A stretch of DNA of 16,007 nt from Planctomycetia bacterium (GTDB lineage: Bacteria; Planctomycetota; UBA11346). How positions within the stretch are numbered: position 1 is the stretch's first letter; the number at the start of each line of letters is the position of its first letter. Where the stretch lies: positions 1 to 16,007 of the forward strand of contig SYDV01000248.1 in the NCBI GenBank assembly GCA_005801395.1, in the 5' to 3' direction. Below the pieces are notes generated by a model. It saw only the letters and a program-made list of their open reading frames with translations. It was not told the origin of the DNA and made no database searches. Both the position numbers and the translations under genes were made by a program. Shown here piece after piece: positions 1-7,587 of this stretch.

Positions 1-639
1 ACCCTCCTTGATGGAGTTATCGAAGAAGATCCCGTCACAACGCGCGATTTCGTTACGCGAATTGCGAAGCATAGTGAACGACTAGCTGAGTTAGTGCGTG
101 ATGTACTAACCATATCGCGCCTAGAACAAGGCGCTTGGGAAGTGCGACCTACTCATATTGATGTATCCTCCATTGCTCGCTCCGTACTAGAAGATCACGC
201 CGAATTAGCGCGTCGTCAGAAAGTCACGACTTCACTTGGTGGTGATAATAAAATCCCCGCTTTATGTGACCCTGAATTACTTCGTCAGTTACTAGGTAAT
301 TTAGTTTCTAATGCCATTCGCTATAATCGAGAATCTGGCACCGTTCGACTGGAAGTTTATGACCAAGCGGCAGGCCTAGATGCGTCGCGTATTAAAATCA
401 CGGTACGTGATACCGGCATTGGAATTCCCCCAGAACACCAAGCGCATATTTTCGAACGATTCTACCGAGTCGATTCTCATCGCAGTCGACAAAGTGGCGG
501 AACTGGACTCGGTCTCGCGATCATCAAACAACTATTGGATGCGATGGGCGGCAGTGTGAGTTTGGTCAGTGACAGTTCGGGTAGCTGTTTCACCGTGATT
601 TTACCGCGTAAAGATCCACGTAGCGACATCGCTACTTGA
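1..639 (+). CDS. Sensor histidine kinase, PhoR-like, C-terminal part (5' end outside window)
   Basis: Membrane-bound or cytoplasmic kinase half of a two-component system; the family phosphorylates a partner response regulator. The frame is open from base 1, so the gene begins upstream. Codons 1-44 read as the second helix of the dimerisation domain (TLLDGVIEED ... LTISRLEQG), which places the phospho-accepting H-box a short way before the window. The ATPase domain follows in canonical order: N-box LLGNLVSNAIRYN (289-327), G1 box DTGIGIP (409-429), F-box FERFYRVD (451-474) and G2 box GGTGLGLA (496-519). All ATP-binding boxes look intact, so the kinase should be active. The helix after the H-box and the G2 region resemble PhoR, the phosphate sensor, but the sensor domain and partner regulator are not visible, so the signal is unknown. 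No receiver domain follows the ATPase domain; the protein ends 11 residues after the last beta-strand. Confidence 0.93.
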   Translation, partial: TLLDGVIEEDPVTTRDFVTRIAKHSERLAELVRDVLTISRLEQGAWEVRPTHIDVSSIARSVLEDHAELARRQKVTTSLGGDNKIPALCDPELLRQLLGNLVSNAIRYNRESGTVRLEVYDQAAGLDASRIKITVRDTGIGIPPEHQAHIFERFYRVDSHRSRQSGGTGLGLAIIKQLLDAMGGSVSLVSDSSGSCFTVILPRKDPRSDIAT

Positions 640-657
640 GCTAAACACAATCCAACA

Positions 658-680
658 CGGGTTGACACACGGTCAATCCG
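658..680 (+). promoter_or_regulatory. Inverted repeat / RNA hairpin between the kinase and the HEAT gene
   Basis: Two 9-nt arms, CGGGTTGAC (658-666) and GTCAATCCG (672-680), pair completely with one G-T wobble around a 5-nt loop (ACACG). It starts 19 nt after the kinase stop codon and lies 50 nt before the likely ATG of the next gene. No T-run follows, so it is not a classical intrinsic terminator; it could be a factor-dependent end, an mRNA-stabilising structure or a protein-binding site. A TTGACA hexamer (662-667) lies in it, but no acceptable -10 box sits 16-18 nt downstream. Confidence 0.4.
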
Positions 681-730
681 GACCTGCTTGGTTCGACTGG
701 TGTGAACCTGGGCAGGCTTACCGTACTGCC

Positions 731-1609
731 ATGCGTAATATCCTGACTTTCATGTTGTCCTGTGCACTCAGCGTTTCGTTTGCTGCAGACGTAGCCGAAG
801 GCAACGTCGACGCAGATGTGCTCGCTGCCGCGCGCGCAGCTGATGCATTTTACCAACGTCGATTATTGACCATTACTGATGGATTAAATAGCCCAGTTGA
901 AGCTACTCGAGTTGAAACTCTTCGTACGATTGGATTCCTGCAAGACCCTGCACTCACGGGACAATTACTGCCATGGATGCAGGCGTCGAATCGAAGTAGC
1001 GTTGAAATTATCACTGCGGTAACCGCGTTGACTGACAGCGGAACCGTCGTCGCCGTACCAGCGTTGCGACAATTACTCAAACATGATGACGCTCAAGTTC
1101 GCGCAAATGCGATGAATGCAATTACGCGTGCACAACAAATTGAAAAAACTGATTATATTAAACACGCTGTCGATTCAGAAAGTTCCTTACGCGCCAGTAG
1201 TAACGCCAATTTGGGACTCATGAAAGCCGAAGATGCGGCGCCTATTTTATTGAAGAGCCTCGCGCTTGATACTAGTCCACATGTGCGCCGGATGTGTGCC
1301 ATTGCTTTAGGACAACTCGGTATCCGCGAAAATGGTCCCGCTTTAGCGCAAGCATTAACTGACTCAAATCCGGGCGTTCGTCGTTATGCCGCTGAAGCCC
1401 TCGTAAAACTTAACTATACTCCGGCCATTCCTAACATGTTGATGGCGATGGAGGGCAATATTGCGGGTGATCATATCGCACGTTCATTGCAATTAATGAC
1501 GATGGAAGATTTTGGGTTTAGTTCACGCGCAAATCCATTAGCGCGAATTGAAGCGGTCGAAAAAGGCTTTCTCTGGTGGAATGCCCACGCAAAAGATTTA
1601 GATCGATAA
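731..1609 (+). CDS. Exported HEAT-repeat protein
   Basis: Predicted 292-residue secreted or periplasmic protein built of HEAT (PBS-lyase type) helical repeats; such repeats are protein-protein scaffolds and give no enzyme function here. I chose ATG 731 because it opens a signal peptide (MRNILTF, hydrophobic run, predicted cut after SFA at about residue 18). An in-frame TTG at 662 would bury that signal behind a polar stretch. The ribosome site is weak (GGCAGG about 14 nt upstream). Repeat units are visible at about residues 56-85, 107-136 (VPALRQLLKHDDAQVRANAM), 170-197 (SPHVRRMCAIALGQLG) and 202-228 (NPGVRRYAAEALVKL). The C terminus (EDFGF ... EAVEKGFLWWNAH) matches my memory of a Trp-Trp tail ending many HEAT proteins of planctomycetes and related bacteria. 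It lies 91 nt after the kinase, in the same direction, so it may be co-transcribed, but no functional link is proven. Confidence 0.8.
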   Translation: MRNILTFMLSCALSVSFAADVAEGNVDADVLAAARAADAFYQRRLLTITDGLNSPVEATRVETLRTIGFLQDPALTGQLLPWMQASNRSSVEIITAVTALTDSGTVVAVPALRQLLKHDDAQVRANAMNAITRAQQIEKTDYIKHAVDSESSLRASSNANLGLMKAEDAAPILLKSLALDTSPHVRRMCAIALGQLGIRENGPALAQALTDSNPGVRRYAAEALVKLNYTPAIPNMLMAMEGNIAGDHIARSLQLMTMEDFGFSSRANPLARIEAVEKGFLWWNAHAKDLDR

Positions 1610-1635
1610 GATCGACCTAAAGCAGCCTATTTTTG
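1597..1635 (+). terminator. Weak candidate terminator of the HEAT-repeat gene
   Basis: Arms TTTAGATCGAT (1597-1607) and ATCGACCTAAA (1611-1621) pair except for one A-C mismatch, with a 3-nt loop, and overlap the stop codon. A short T-run (TATTTTT, 1629-1635) follows about 8 nt later. The stem is AT-rich and the T-run is displaced, so this is only a suggestion. The site separates two convergent genes (1609 and 1651). Confidence 0.3.
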
Positions 1636-1650
1636 CCTTTATTTGAGTCA

Positions 1651-3159
1651 TCAATAGCCATTACGTCTCAATAAATTGAGTGGAATACGGCGGCGAAAAA
1701 CATCGTCATCGGTTAGTGCCATTTCATGTTGTCGCGCCACCATCACTTCGCCGTGGCAAAATGGATAGCGTGGATCAATTCGTTGTGCGAGGTGTGGATC
1801 TCGTCGCAGTTCCATAAATAATAAATCAATCCTAGAACCATAACGACGTGCACTATGCGCTGCCGTGCTCGCATCTAAACCTAATTTTTGACCTAAAGAA
1901 CGCGTTCGATCATACCAAATGGCCCAAGGTTCTGTCGTCGCCCAGGGAAATATCCGCTGAGCAGTTACGCTCTTATGCGCTCGCTTATTAATCATCTGAG
2001 AACCATGCAGCATTTGAAAACAACGATCTACCGTCAGCGCGGCTTCTACACGGGCCGAAGTTAATTTTCCCCCTACCGACACCAAAAGTTGTTTTTCTTC
2101 CTCAATTAACGCCCATTCCCGACTCGCAGAACCAACGCCAGCAGATGAATGTCCCACTAAGGATCGCAGTCCAGCAAACGAACCTCGCACATCAGATACA
2201 GACCAACCAAGTTCAGGGCATCGCGCGGCTACCGCATGCAACAAATAAGCGATATCAGATTCTTCAACCCGAACGTCTTGTGGCTCATCTTGGTAATGCG
2301 TGTCCGTGGTTCCGAGTAAGGTCGCCCCATACCAAGGAATTAAAAAGAAAACGCGACGGTCTTGTGGCGCCGTCAACAAGACCGCCTGATGACTTGGGCC
2401 AGGCAGTGGCGGCATCACTAAATGGACACCCTTACTATATTGCACCGGACCTGGTTCACGACCCAGGATTTGCGCACACCAAGGACCAGCTGACAATACC
2501 GTCACACGAGCGTGAACCATATGCGTACGATCCGTTATCGTATCAAGAATCTTTCCACCCACGATCACACCATGATGATCGCGCTCTAAGGCGGTAAACG
2601 TCGCATGATTAATGGCAACAGCCCCGGCTTGCATAGCACCCGAGATAATTTCTAAAGTCATACGAGCATCATCGGTACCCGCATCGCTATAATGAAATCC
2701 GCCACGTACATTTGGCGTTACCGCCCACGATTGATGGGCTAACATTTCATCGCGCATGAGATAACGGTGTCCTGGCACGTTTGCGTCCCGACCAGCCAAA
2801 TGATCGTAGAGCTGCAATCCGATCGTCATCGCGAAACGACCCGCACGACTGGTTTCGGTTAATGGCATTATAAAACGCAAAGGCCACACGCGATGCGGAC
2901 CTAAGCGCAATAACCGCGAACGTTCTTGCAGCGTTTTTTTTACCAAGCCGATATGACCATATTCTAAATAACGTAAACCACCGTGAATTAATTTCGACGA
3001 AGCGCTTGATGTACCTGCGCCCCAGTCTGTTTTTTCCACCACGGCAACACGCAAACCACGCAAGGCGGCATCGTAAGCCATCCATGCACCATATATTCCA
3101 CCACCAACCACCAACAGGTCGTACCAACCGTCATCCAAAGCGGTTGGTTGGCGCAACAT
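1651..3159 (-). CDS. glpD: Aerobic glycerol-3-phosphate dehydrogenase (FAD, quinone-linked)
   Basis: Oxidises sn-glycerol 3-phosphate to dihydroxyacetone phosphate at the inner membrane and passes electrons to quinone. The 502 residues match the usual family length of about 500. The N-terminal Rossmann FAD motif reads VVGGGIYGAW (residues 18-27), followed by the family signature around GTSSASSKLIHGGLRYLE (49-66). Further landmarks are HYSDAGTDDARM (156-167), LIPWYGATLLGTTDTHY (273-289) and the C-terminal cap EMALTDDDVFRRRIPL (479-494). The start at 3159 is chosen over an in-frame start at 3189 for three reasons. It gives the standard length. It overlaps the upstream stop as TAATG, implying translational coupling. 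It is preceded by a purine-rich GGAAAAG. It is the last gene of a minus-strand operon, directly after the GDPD that produces its substrate. Confidence 0.96.
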   Translation of the reverse strand: MLRQPTALDDGWYDLLVVGGGIYGAWMAYDAALRGLRVAVVEKTDWGAGTSSASSKLIHGGLRYLEYGHIGLVKKTLQERSRLLRLGPHRVWPLRFIMPLTETSRAGRFAMTIGLQLYDHLAGRDANVPGHRYLMRDEMLAHQSWAVTPNVRGGFHYSDAGTDDARMTLEIISGAMQAGAVAINHATFTALERDHHGVIVGGKILDTITDRTHMVHARVTVLSAGPWCAQILGREPGPVQYSKGVHLVMPPLPGPSHQAVLLTAPQDRRVFFLIPWYGATLLGTTDTHYQDEPQDVRVEESDIAYLLHAVAARCPELGWSVSDVRGSFAGLRSLVGHSSAGVGSASREWALIEEEKQLLVSVGGKLTSARVEAALTVDRCFQMLHGSQMINKRAHKSVTAQRIFPWATTEPWAIWYDRTRSLGQKLGLDASTAAHSARRYGSRIDLLFMELRRDPHLAQRIDPRYPFCHGEVMVARQHEMALTDDDVFRRRIPLNLLRRNGY

Positions 3160-3926
3160 TAGCTTTTCCGCAAATACGACATCAACCACCCAGAACGATC
3201 GCTCAAAATGCCATCTACGCCGCAGCGCAATAGGTGGTCTGCCGCATTTTTATCATTCGCACTATAAGAAAAAACTAATAATCCCACTGCCTGTGCTGCA
3301 GCAACTACATTGACCGTCACTAAACGACGATCAAAGCACACTGCAACGCAACCCTGCTGCAGTTTTAGCCAAGCAGCATAATCGTGCGGAAGCCGTTCAC
3401 AGTTTCGCACCCGAGGTATATCAGGGGCAAACCGCGCACATAAACGCAAAACACCTGAATGAAAACATAAAAATTGCACCCGGTGTTGTGCCCGCTCCTT
3501 TTTCACAACGGCAATCACGGCTTTCACTAATTTGCCATGATAACTCGTGGCCCCTCTTCCGGCAGTCGCTTTCAATTCAATGCACACCACGACATCGCGG
3601 CATAACCTCAGAACCTCAGACAGAGTCATCAGCGTTTGACCGGAAAATTCCAGGGATTTCCAACGACCTACGTCAACCGCACACGCCTGTTTTGCGGTCA
3701 TCATGCGAAGACTTTGTCGACTACCACCATAGCGAGACAAATTCGCATCGTGGCAAATCAACGGCACACCATCACGACTCAATCGCACATCTAATTCAAT
3801 CGCATTAACTTTCGCTGCTAAAGCAGAGCGAAACGAGCTACGTGTATTTTCAGGATAACTGGCAGAATCTCCACGGTGGGCAATGGCCCACGGTTGATCA
3901 GTCACTTTTTCCGCGCGTTGTTTCAT
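3159..3926 (-). CDS. ugpQ: Glycerophosphodiester phosphodiesterase (GDPD family, UgpQ-like)
   Basis: Hydrolyses glycerophosphodiesters (deacylated phospholipids such as glycerophosphoethanolamine) to sn-glycerol 3-phosphate and the alcohol; needs a divalent metal. The 255 residues are close to the cytosolic UgpQ size (about 247). Family motifs are intact: IAHRGD with catalytic His17 and Arg18, PENT (25-28), metal ligands Glu44 and Asp46 in ELDV, His59 in LICHD, Glu117 and Lys119 in IELK, and a C-terminal GVDGILSD. There is no signal peptide, so it should act in the cytoplasm. The start ATG 3926 overlaps the preceding stop as ATGA, and its own stop overlaps glpD as TAATG, so all three genes are probably translated from one message. 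The gene symbol reflects type; a GlpQ-like role cannot be excluded but the lack of a signal argues against it. Confidence 0.93.
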   Translation of the reverse strand: MKQRAEKVTDQPWAIAHRGDSASYPENTRSSFRSALAAKVNAIELDVRLSRDGVPLICHDANLSRYGGSRQSLRMMTAKQACAVDVGRWKSLEFSGQTLMTLSEVLRLCRDVVVCIELKATAGRGATSYHGKLVKAVIAVVKKERAQHRVQFLCFHSGVLRLCARFAPDIPRVRNCERLPHDYAAWLKLQQGCVAVCFDRRLVTVNVVAAAQAVGLLVFSYSANDKNAADHLLRCGVDGILSDRSGWLMSYLRKS

Positions 3927-4327
3927 ATTAAATGCGCCTGAAATGCTTGACGCATTTTGTCTGGTAATGGCGCTTTCGCGCTAGTTTTTGTGTCGATATT
4001 AACGTGGACGGTTTGCGCTGTGCCAACTTGGACGCCATGTTGATTGATCAAGATATAGCTCATCACCAATGACGTCGTCCCCATTTTTTTGACGCACACC
4101 TGAATGGTTAAAACATCGCCGACATGGACAGGGACTTGGTAGTCCGATTCCACGTGCACAATTACCAACATCGTCACCACGTCCTGTCGCGTTGGCGGCA
4201 AGGGGAAGCCTATTTGCGCCAAAAGGGCCTGAAACGCATCGTGGCAGAATTGCAATTGGTTGGCAAAAAAGATGATGCTATAGGCATCCGTGTGGTGCAA
4301 TTGGATGCGATGAAGGTAGGTGAACAT
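3923..4327 (-). CDS. Hotdog-fold acyl-CoA thioesterase (4HBT family)
   Basis: Small (134-residue) single-domain thioesterase of the 4-hydroxybenzoyl-CoA thioesterase family, expected to cleave a CoA or ACP thioester as a homo-oligomer in the cytoplasm. The active-site helix segment reads HHTDAYSIIFFANQLQFCHDAF (about residues 11-32), with Asp14 at the catalytic position. The pattern HVESDYQVPVHVGD (58-71) is the usual central-strand motif. Spacing of the active-site helix (FxNxLxxCHxAF) is reminiscent of dihydroxynaphthoyl-CoA hydrolases and YbgC alike, so substrate is not assigned. The frame stays open to 4507, but ATG 4327 is preferred: GAGGAG lies 5 nt upstream and the homologous region starts there. 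It is the first gene of the thioesterase-GDPD-glpD operon, divergent from the beta-oxidation operon, so a role in acyl-CoA overflow is plausible but inferred. Confidence 0.88.
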   Translation of the reverse strand: MFTYLHRIQLHHTDAYSIIFFANQLQFCHDAFQALLAQIGFPLPPTRQDVVTMLVIVHVESDYQVPVHVGDVLTIQVCVKKMGTTSLVMSYILINQHGVQVGTAQTVHVNIDTKTSAKAPLPDKMRQAFQAHLI

Positions 4328-4486
4328 AGGGCTCCTCGCCGACCTCAGTATACCGTTAAGTCGAGCTGCGTGGTGGATAGTTTCCTGCCTACCATGGATC
4401 AGGTCAATTGTGTGTAACCTCCATGATTGAACTAGTATAAGTAAGATTTTGAGGGTATAGTAATGACAGCTAAGGAGGGATAACGA
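4328..4486. promoter_or_regulatory. Divergent control region between the glpD and fad operons
   Basis: This 159-nt stretch separates the two divergent operons and must hold the promoters of both. On the plus strand a good -10 hexamer, TATAGT (4456-4461), lies 25 nt before the fadD-like ATG, but no good -35 box is at normal spacing. TTGAAC (4427-4432) is too far away (23 nt). On the minus strand TATACT-like and TTGACC-like hexamers occur, also without ideal spacing. Weak -35 boxes suggest activator-dependent promoters. An imperfect 7-nt inverted repeat (GGTCAAT 4402-4408, ATTGAAC 4426-4432) is a candidate operator. I see no convincing FadR or PsrA consensus. Confidence 0.6.
4472..4479 (+). promoter_or_regulatory. 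Strong Shine-Dalgarno site of the acyl-CoA ligase gene
   Basis: AAGGAGGG, close to the full anti-16S consensus, 7 nt before ATG 4487. It fixes the start of the first gene of the beta-oxidation operon and predicts efficient translation. Confidence 0.85.
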
Positions 4487-6277
4487 ATGAATTTCACCCT
4501 TCCCCAAGCGACCACCATGGTCGACCTCTTATCGGTGATGCTCCATCGTGCACCATGTAGTTCTGCGCTGCGTTGGCGTGAAGCCGGATATTGGCGTCGC
4601 ATGTCAACCGAACAATTGGTGCAAGACGTTCGTCGCTTTGCCCTGGGGCTTATTCGACTGGGGGTAAAAACTGGTGACAGTGTGGGAATTTACGCGCCAT
4701 CTTCACCTCATTGGTTAATTGCTGACCTCGCTATTTTATCCATCGGTGCGATATCCGTTCCGATGTTTCCTAATCTCTCAACAGAACATCTTCACTACGA
4801 ATCTGATAATGTGGATATGCGTGCCATTATCGTCATCGGTGAAGAACAGTGGCAAAGTATTAAACCACACACATCGCGTTGGCAAACGGTTGTCGTAAAA
4901 GGCGCGGTTGATTTACCCCATTCGATTCATGCCTGGGGACGCGTGCTTGATTACGGCGATGAAATTTCAGAACAAGATCCAGGATTATTTGCACGTCGTC
5001 GTGACCACCTGACCAGTGAATCTATCGCTACTATTATTCATACCAGCGGAAGCACCGGAAATCCCAAAGGTGTGGTTTTAACGCATCGCAATGTCATGTC
5101 GCAAATTAAAGGCGCGCGCGAATGTTTTCCTCTTGATCCGGTTAAAGACACTGCCCTAAGCTGTTTGCCGCTCGCCCATGTCTTTGAACGTATCGTCATT
5201 TACAGCTACTTAGCGCAGGGAATCCCCATCGCTTTCGCTGATGATGTGAAAAATATTGGCGCATTGATGAAAGATATTCGCCCAACCATCATGAGCATGG
5301 TACCGCGTTTAATTGAAAAATTATATGCAAGAATCGTTAAACGTTTTGAAGAAGCTTTACCCCCTAAACGACAATTAGGGCGTTGGGCCCTTGATCACGC
5401 ACGTCACGACGATCCCACGCAGCAAAAACCGTGGACCATGGAAGTTGCCGACACGTTGATTTTTCAACGTTTGCGCGATGCCATGGGAGGTCGTTTACAA
5501 GCCTTGATCGTTGGTGGCGCCGCTTTGGCCCCTGACCTCGGACGATTTTTGACCAATGTTGGTCTGCCCGTATATTGCGGCTATGGATTAACTGAAGCCT
5601 CACCTGTACTCGCCCTTAATCATCCTGGAGATAATAAACTTGGCACCGTCGGACGACCATTTCCTGGGATTGAAGTGCGCATCACGGCGACGGGAGAAAT
5701 TATTGCTCGTGGCCCCAACATTATGCGCGGCTATCACAAAGATCCGGTTGCTACTGCTGCGGTCATTGATGCCGAAGGCTGGCTCCATACGGGTGATTTA
5801 GGACGATTCGATGACGCCGGATACCTAATTATTACCGGACGCGTCAAAGAATTACTAAAAACTTCGAATGGGAAATACGTAAGCCCCCTGCCAATCGAGC
5901 ATGCGTTATGTGGTAGTCCGTACATTGACCAAGCCATGGTCATAGCCGAAGGACGCCCTTTTGCGGCAACACTTTTATTTGTCGAACCGGATGCGTTGCT
6001 GCGAGCCAAAGAGCACGCTAAATTAACGCATCTCAATGATAAAGAGTTTCTCTCCAGTCCGTTCATGCGGAACCATATGCTCGAATTACTATCCGAGGTG
6101 AACAGTCACCTGGATCGTTGGGAGCAAATTCACGCTTACCGTTTTATTTTAAAAACCTTGGTAGTTGGCGAAGAGCTGACACCGACCATGAAAATCAAAC
6201 GACATGTCGTCGTAACCATGTACCATGATGTCATCGATACCATGTATCAGGAAGCCGCAGCCAACGTCGCGCCCTAA
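4487..6277 (+). CDS. fadD: Long-chain fatty-acid--CoA ligase (AMP-forming)
   Basis: Activates fatty acids to acyl-CoA through an acyl-adenylate, using ATP and CoA; it commits fatty acids to the beta-oxidation enzymes encoded next. The 596 residues follow the ANL superfamily plan. Motifs seen are the phosphate-binding loop HTSGSTGNPKG (185-195), the segment LPLAHVFER (228-236), the adenine motif GYGLTE (365-370), TGD (435-437), hinge GRVKE (451-455) and C-terminal TPTMKIKR (565-572) carrying the catalytic lysine (probably Lys569). The last motif and the LPLAHVFER segment are typical of the long-chain (LACS/FadD15-like) branch, not of acetyl-CoA synthetases. No signal peptide or membrane segment is evident. 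It heads a five-gene operon; the thiolase starts 26 nt after its stop. The symbol fadD is by function; orthology to E. coli FadD is not claimed. Confidence 0.93.
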   Translation: MNFTLPQATTMVDLLSVMLHRAPCSSALRWREAGYWRRMSTEQLVQDVRRFALGLIRLGVKTGDSVGIYAPSSPHWLIADLAILSIGAISVPMFPNLSTEHLHYESDNVDMRAIIVIGEEQWQSIKPHTSRWQTVVVKGAVDLPHSIHAWGRVLDYGDEISEQDPGLFARRRDHLTSESIATIIHTSGSTGNPKGVVLTHRNVMSQIKGARECFPLDPVKDTALSCLPLAHVFERIVIYSYLAQGIPIAFADDVKNIGALMKDIRPTIMSMVPRLIEKLYARIVKRFEEALPPKRQLGRWALDHARHDDPTQQKPWTMEVADTLIFQRLRDAMGGRLQALIVGGAALAPDLGRFLTNVGLPVYCGYGLTEASPVLALNHPGDNKLGTVGRPFPGIEVRITATGEIIARGPNIMRGYHKDPVATAAVIDAEGWLHTGDLGRFDDAGYLIITGRVKELLKTSNGKYVSPLPIEHALCGSPYIDQAMVIAEGRPFAATLLFVEPDALLRAKEHAKLTHLNDKEFLSSPFMRNHMLELLSEVNSHLDRWEQIHAYRFILKTLVVGEELTPTMKIKRHVVVTMYHDVIDTMYQEAAANVAP

Positions 6278-6303
6278 CGCGAACATTTCTGCAGGAGGAT
6301 TCC

Positions 6304-7587
6304 ATGAAAGAACGCCTTGCCATTATTGACGGAGTGCGCACCCCTTGGTCAAAAGCCGGCGGTGCATTATCAGGATTTACCGCCGATGACCTTGGTGCGT
6401 TGGTCGCACGCGAACTAATAGCGCGCACCAATTTTCCAGTTAAACAACTCGATGAATTAATCGCCGGAAACGTTGCTCAGCCGATCGAAGCCGCCAATGT
6501 CGCACGTATTATTGCTCTCAAAGCAGGGCTACCTGAATCCATGATTGCGAGCAGCGTGCATCGCAATTGCGCCTCTGGTATGGAAGCCGTTACCACCGCC
6601 GCTAATCGAATACTCAGTGGTGAAGCCGAACATATTTTATGTATTGGTGCCGAATCGATGAGTAATATTCCTTTGCTCTTCGGCAAAAAAATGACCGCGC
6701 TGTTTGCTGGTTTAATGCGCACCAAAACTCTGTGGCAAAAACTTGGCGTACTTACTGGTTTTCGCCCAAATTTTCTAGCGCCAATTATTGGCGTGCAAGT
6801 TGGCCTAACTGACCCCGTTTGTGGCTTAAACATGGGGCAAACGGCTGAAATATTAGCCCGTGAATTTTCCGTAAGCCGAGTCGATCAAGATACGTTTTCC
6901 TTGCTAAGCCATCAACGCGCGATTGCCGCAGAAGCTAGACTCAACGACGAGATTATGCCGGTGCCAATGGCGCCGAAATATGAAGCCGTTTTAACCAAAG
7001 ACGACGGACCGCGCGCCGGCCAAGACCTCGCTGCCTTGGCAAAACTCAAGCCCTACTTTGATCGAGTCGCAGGTACGGTTACCGTCGCCAATGCCTGTCC
7101 GTTAACCGACGGCGCAGCCGCCATGTTAGTCATGAGTGAAAGCCGGGCAAAAACTCTAGGACTCGAACCGTTAGGATACTTACGCGATTATGCCTATGCC
7201 GCACTCGACGGTCGCCGCATGGGATTGGGACCAGTTTACGCCAGCGCCAAACTGTTTGCTAAAAGCGGATTAACGCTCAATGATTTTTCTCTGATTGAAA
7301 TTAATGAAGCTTTTGCGGCTCAAGTCATCGCCTGCGAACGCGCATTTGCCTCAGAAACTTTTGCTAAAACGTATTTACAACGTGATCAGGCACTGGGCGT
7401 CATTGACCGCGAACGCCTCAACGTCAACGGTGGCGCCATTGCACTTGGTCATCCTGTCGGAGCAACGGGAGCACGTTTAATTATTACCATGCTCAAAGAA
7501 TTACGCAGACGGGGCCTACAACGCGGACTTGCCTCACTCTGCATTGGTGGTGGTCAAAGTGCCGCCTTAGCGCTGGAGGTCGTATGA
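6304..7587 (+). CDS. fadI: 3-ketoacyl-CoA thiolase (beta-oxidation, FadI/FadA type)
   Basis: Cleaves 3-ketoacyl-CoA with CoA to acetyl-CoA plus a shortened acyl-CoA, the last step of each cycle. The 427 residues match FadI length. The catalytic set is complete: nucleophile Cys89 in HRNCASGM, NEAFA (334-338), His383 in GGAIALGHPVGATGAR and Cys413 in CIGGG. The segment GTVTVANACPLTDGAAAM (257-274) resembles FadI (TVTAANSTPLTDG) more than the biosynthetic thiolases. A helical insertion at about residues 125-160 (FGKKMTALFAGLMRT and following) is the site where FadI-type thiolases carry a membrane-associating or substrate-binding loop. AGGAGG (6293-6298) lies 5 nt before the ATG. The stop overlaps the next start as ATGA, as expected for subunits of one trifunctional complex. 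Confidence 0.94.
   Translation: MKERLAIIDGVRTPWSKAGGALSGFTADDLGALVARELIARTNFPVKQLDELIAGNVAQPIEAANVARIIALKAGLPESMIASSVHRNCASGMEAVTTAANRILSGEAEHILCIGAESMSNIPLLFGKKMTALFAGLMRTKTLWQKLGVLTGFRPNFLAPIIGVQVGLTDPVCGLNMGQTAEILAREFSVSRVDQDTFSLLSHQRAIAAEARLNDEIMPVPMAPKYEAVLTKDDGPRAGQDLAALAKLKPYFDRVAGTVTVANACPLTDGAAAMLVMSESRAKTLGLEPLGYLRDYAYAALDGRRMGLGPVYASAKLFAKSGLTLNDFSLIEINEAFAAQVIACERAFASETFAKTYLQRDQALGVIDRERLNVNGGAIALGHPVGATGARLIITMLKELRRRGLQRGLASLCIGGGQSAALALEVV

Noticed and set aside
662..690. Sigma-70 promoter starting with TTGACA at 662
   Set aside because: The hexamer 17 nt downstream is TGCTTG, a poor -10, and the -35 is part of a hairpin arm.
690..708. GGTTCGA reminiscent of a tRNA T-arm
   Set aside because: The arm has a 9-nt loop instead of 7, and no acceptor, D or anticodon arms are found around it.
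662..730. TTG start extending the HEAT protein by 23 residues
   Set aside because: It would put a polar stretch before a clear signal peptide, and it lies inside the hairpin arm at 658-666; ATG 731 fits better.
2145..2597. 150-codon open frame on the plus strand inside glpD
   Set aside because: Antisense to conserved GlpD sequence, with no domain or ribosome site; treated as a shadow.
3160..3189. Upstream start giving a 512-residue GlpD
   Set aside because: The extension overlaps the GDPD coding end, lacks homology-like sequence and would exceed usual family length; ATG 3159 is coupled as TAATG with a purine-rich site.
4328..4507. Extension of the thioesterase frame by 60 residues, which would also overlap the fadD-like start
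   Set aside because: ATG 4327 has a good GAGGAG site and starts the conserved fold; the extra residues would occupy the whole divergent promoter region.
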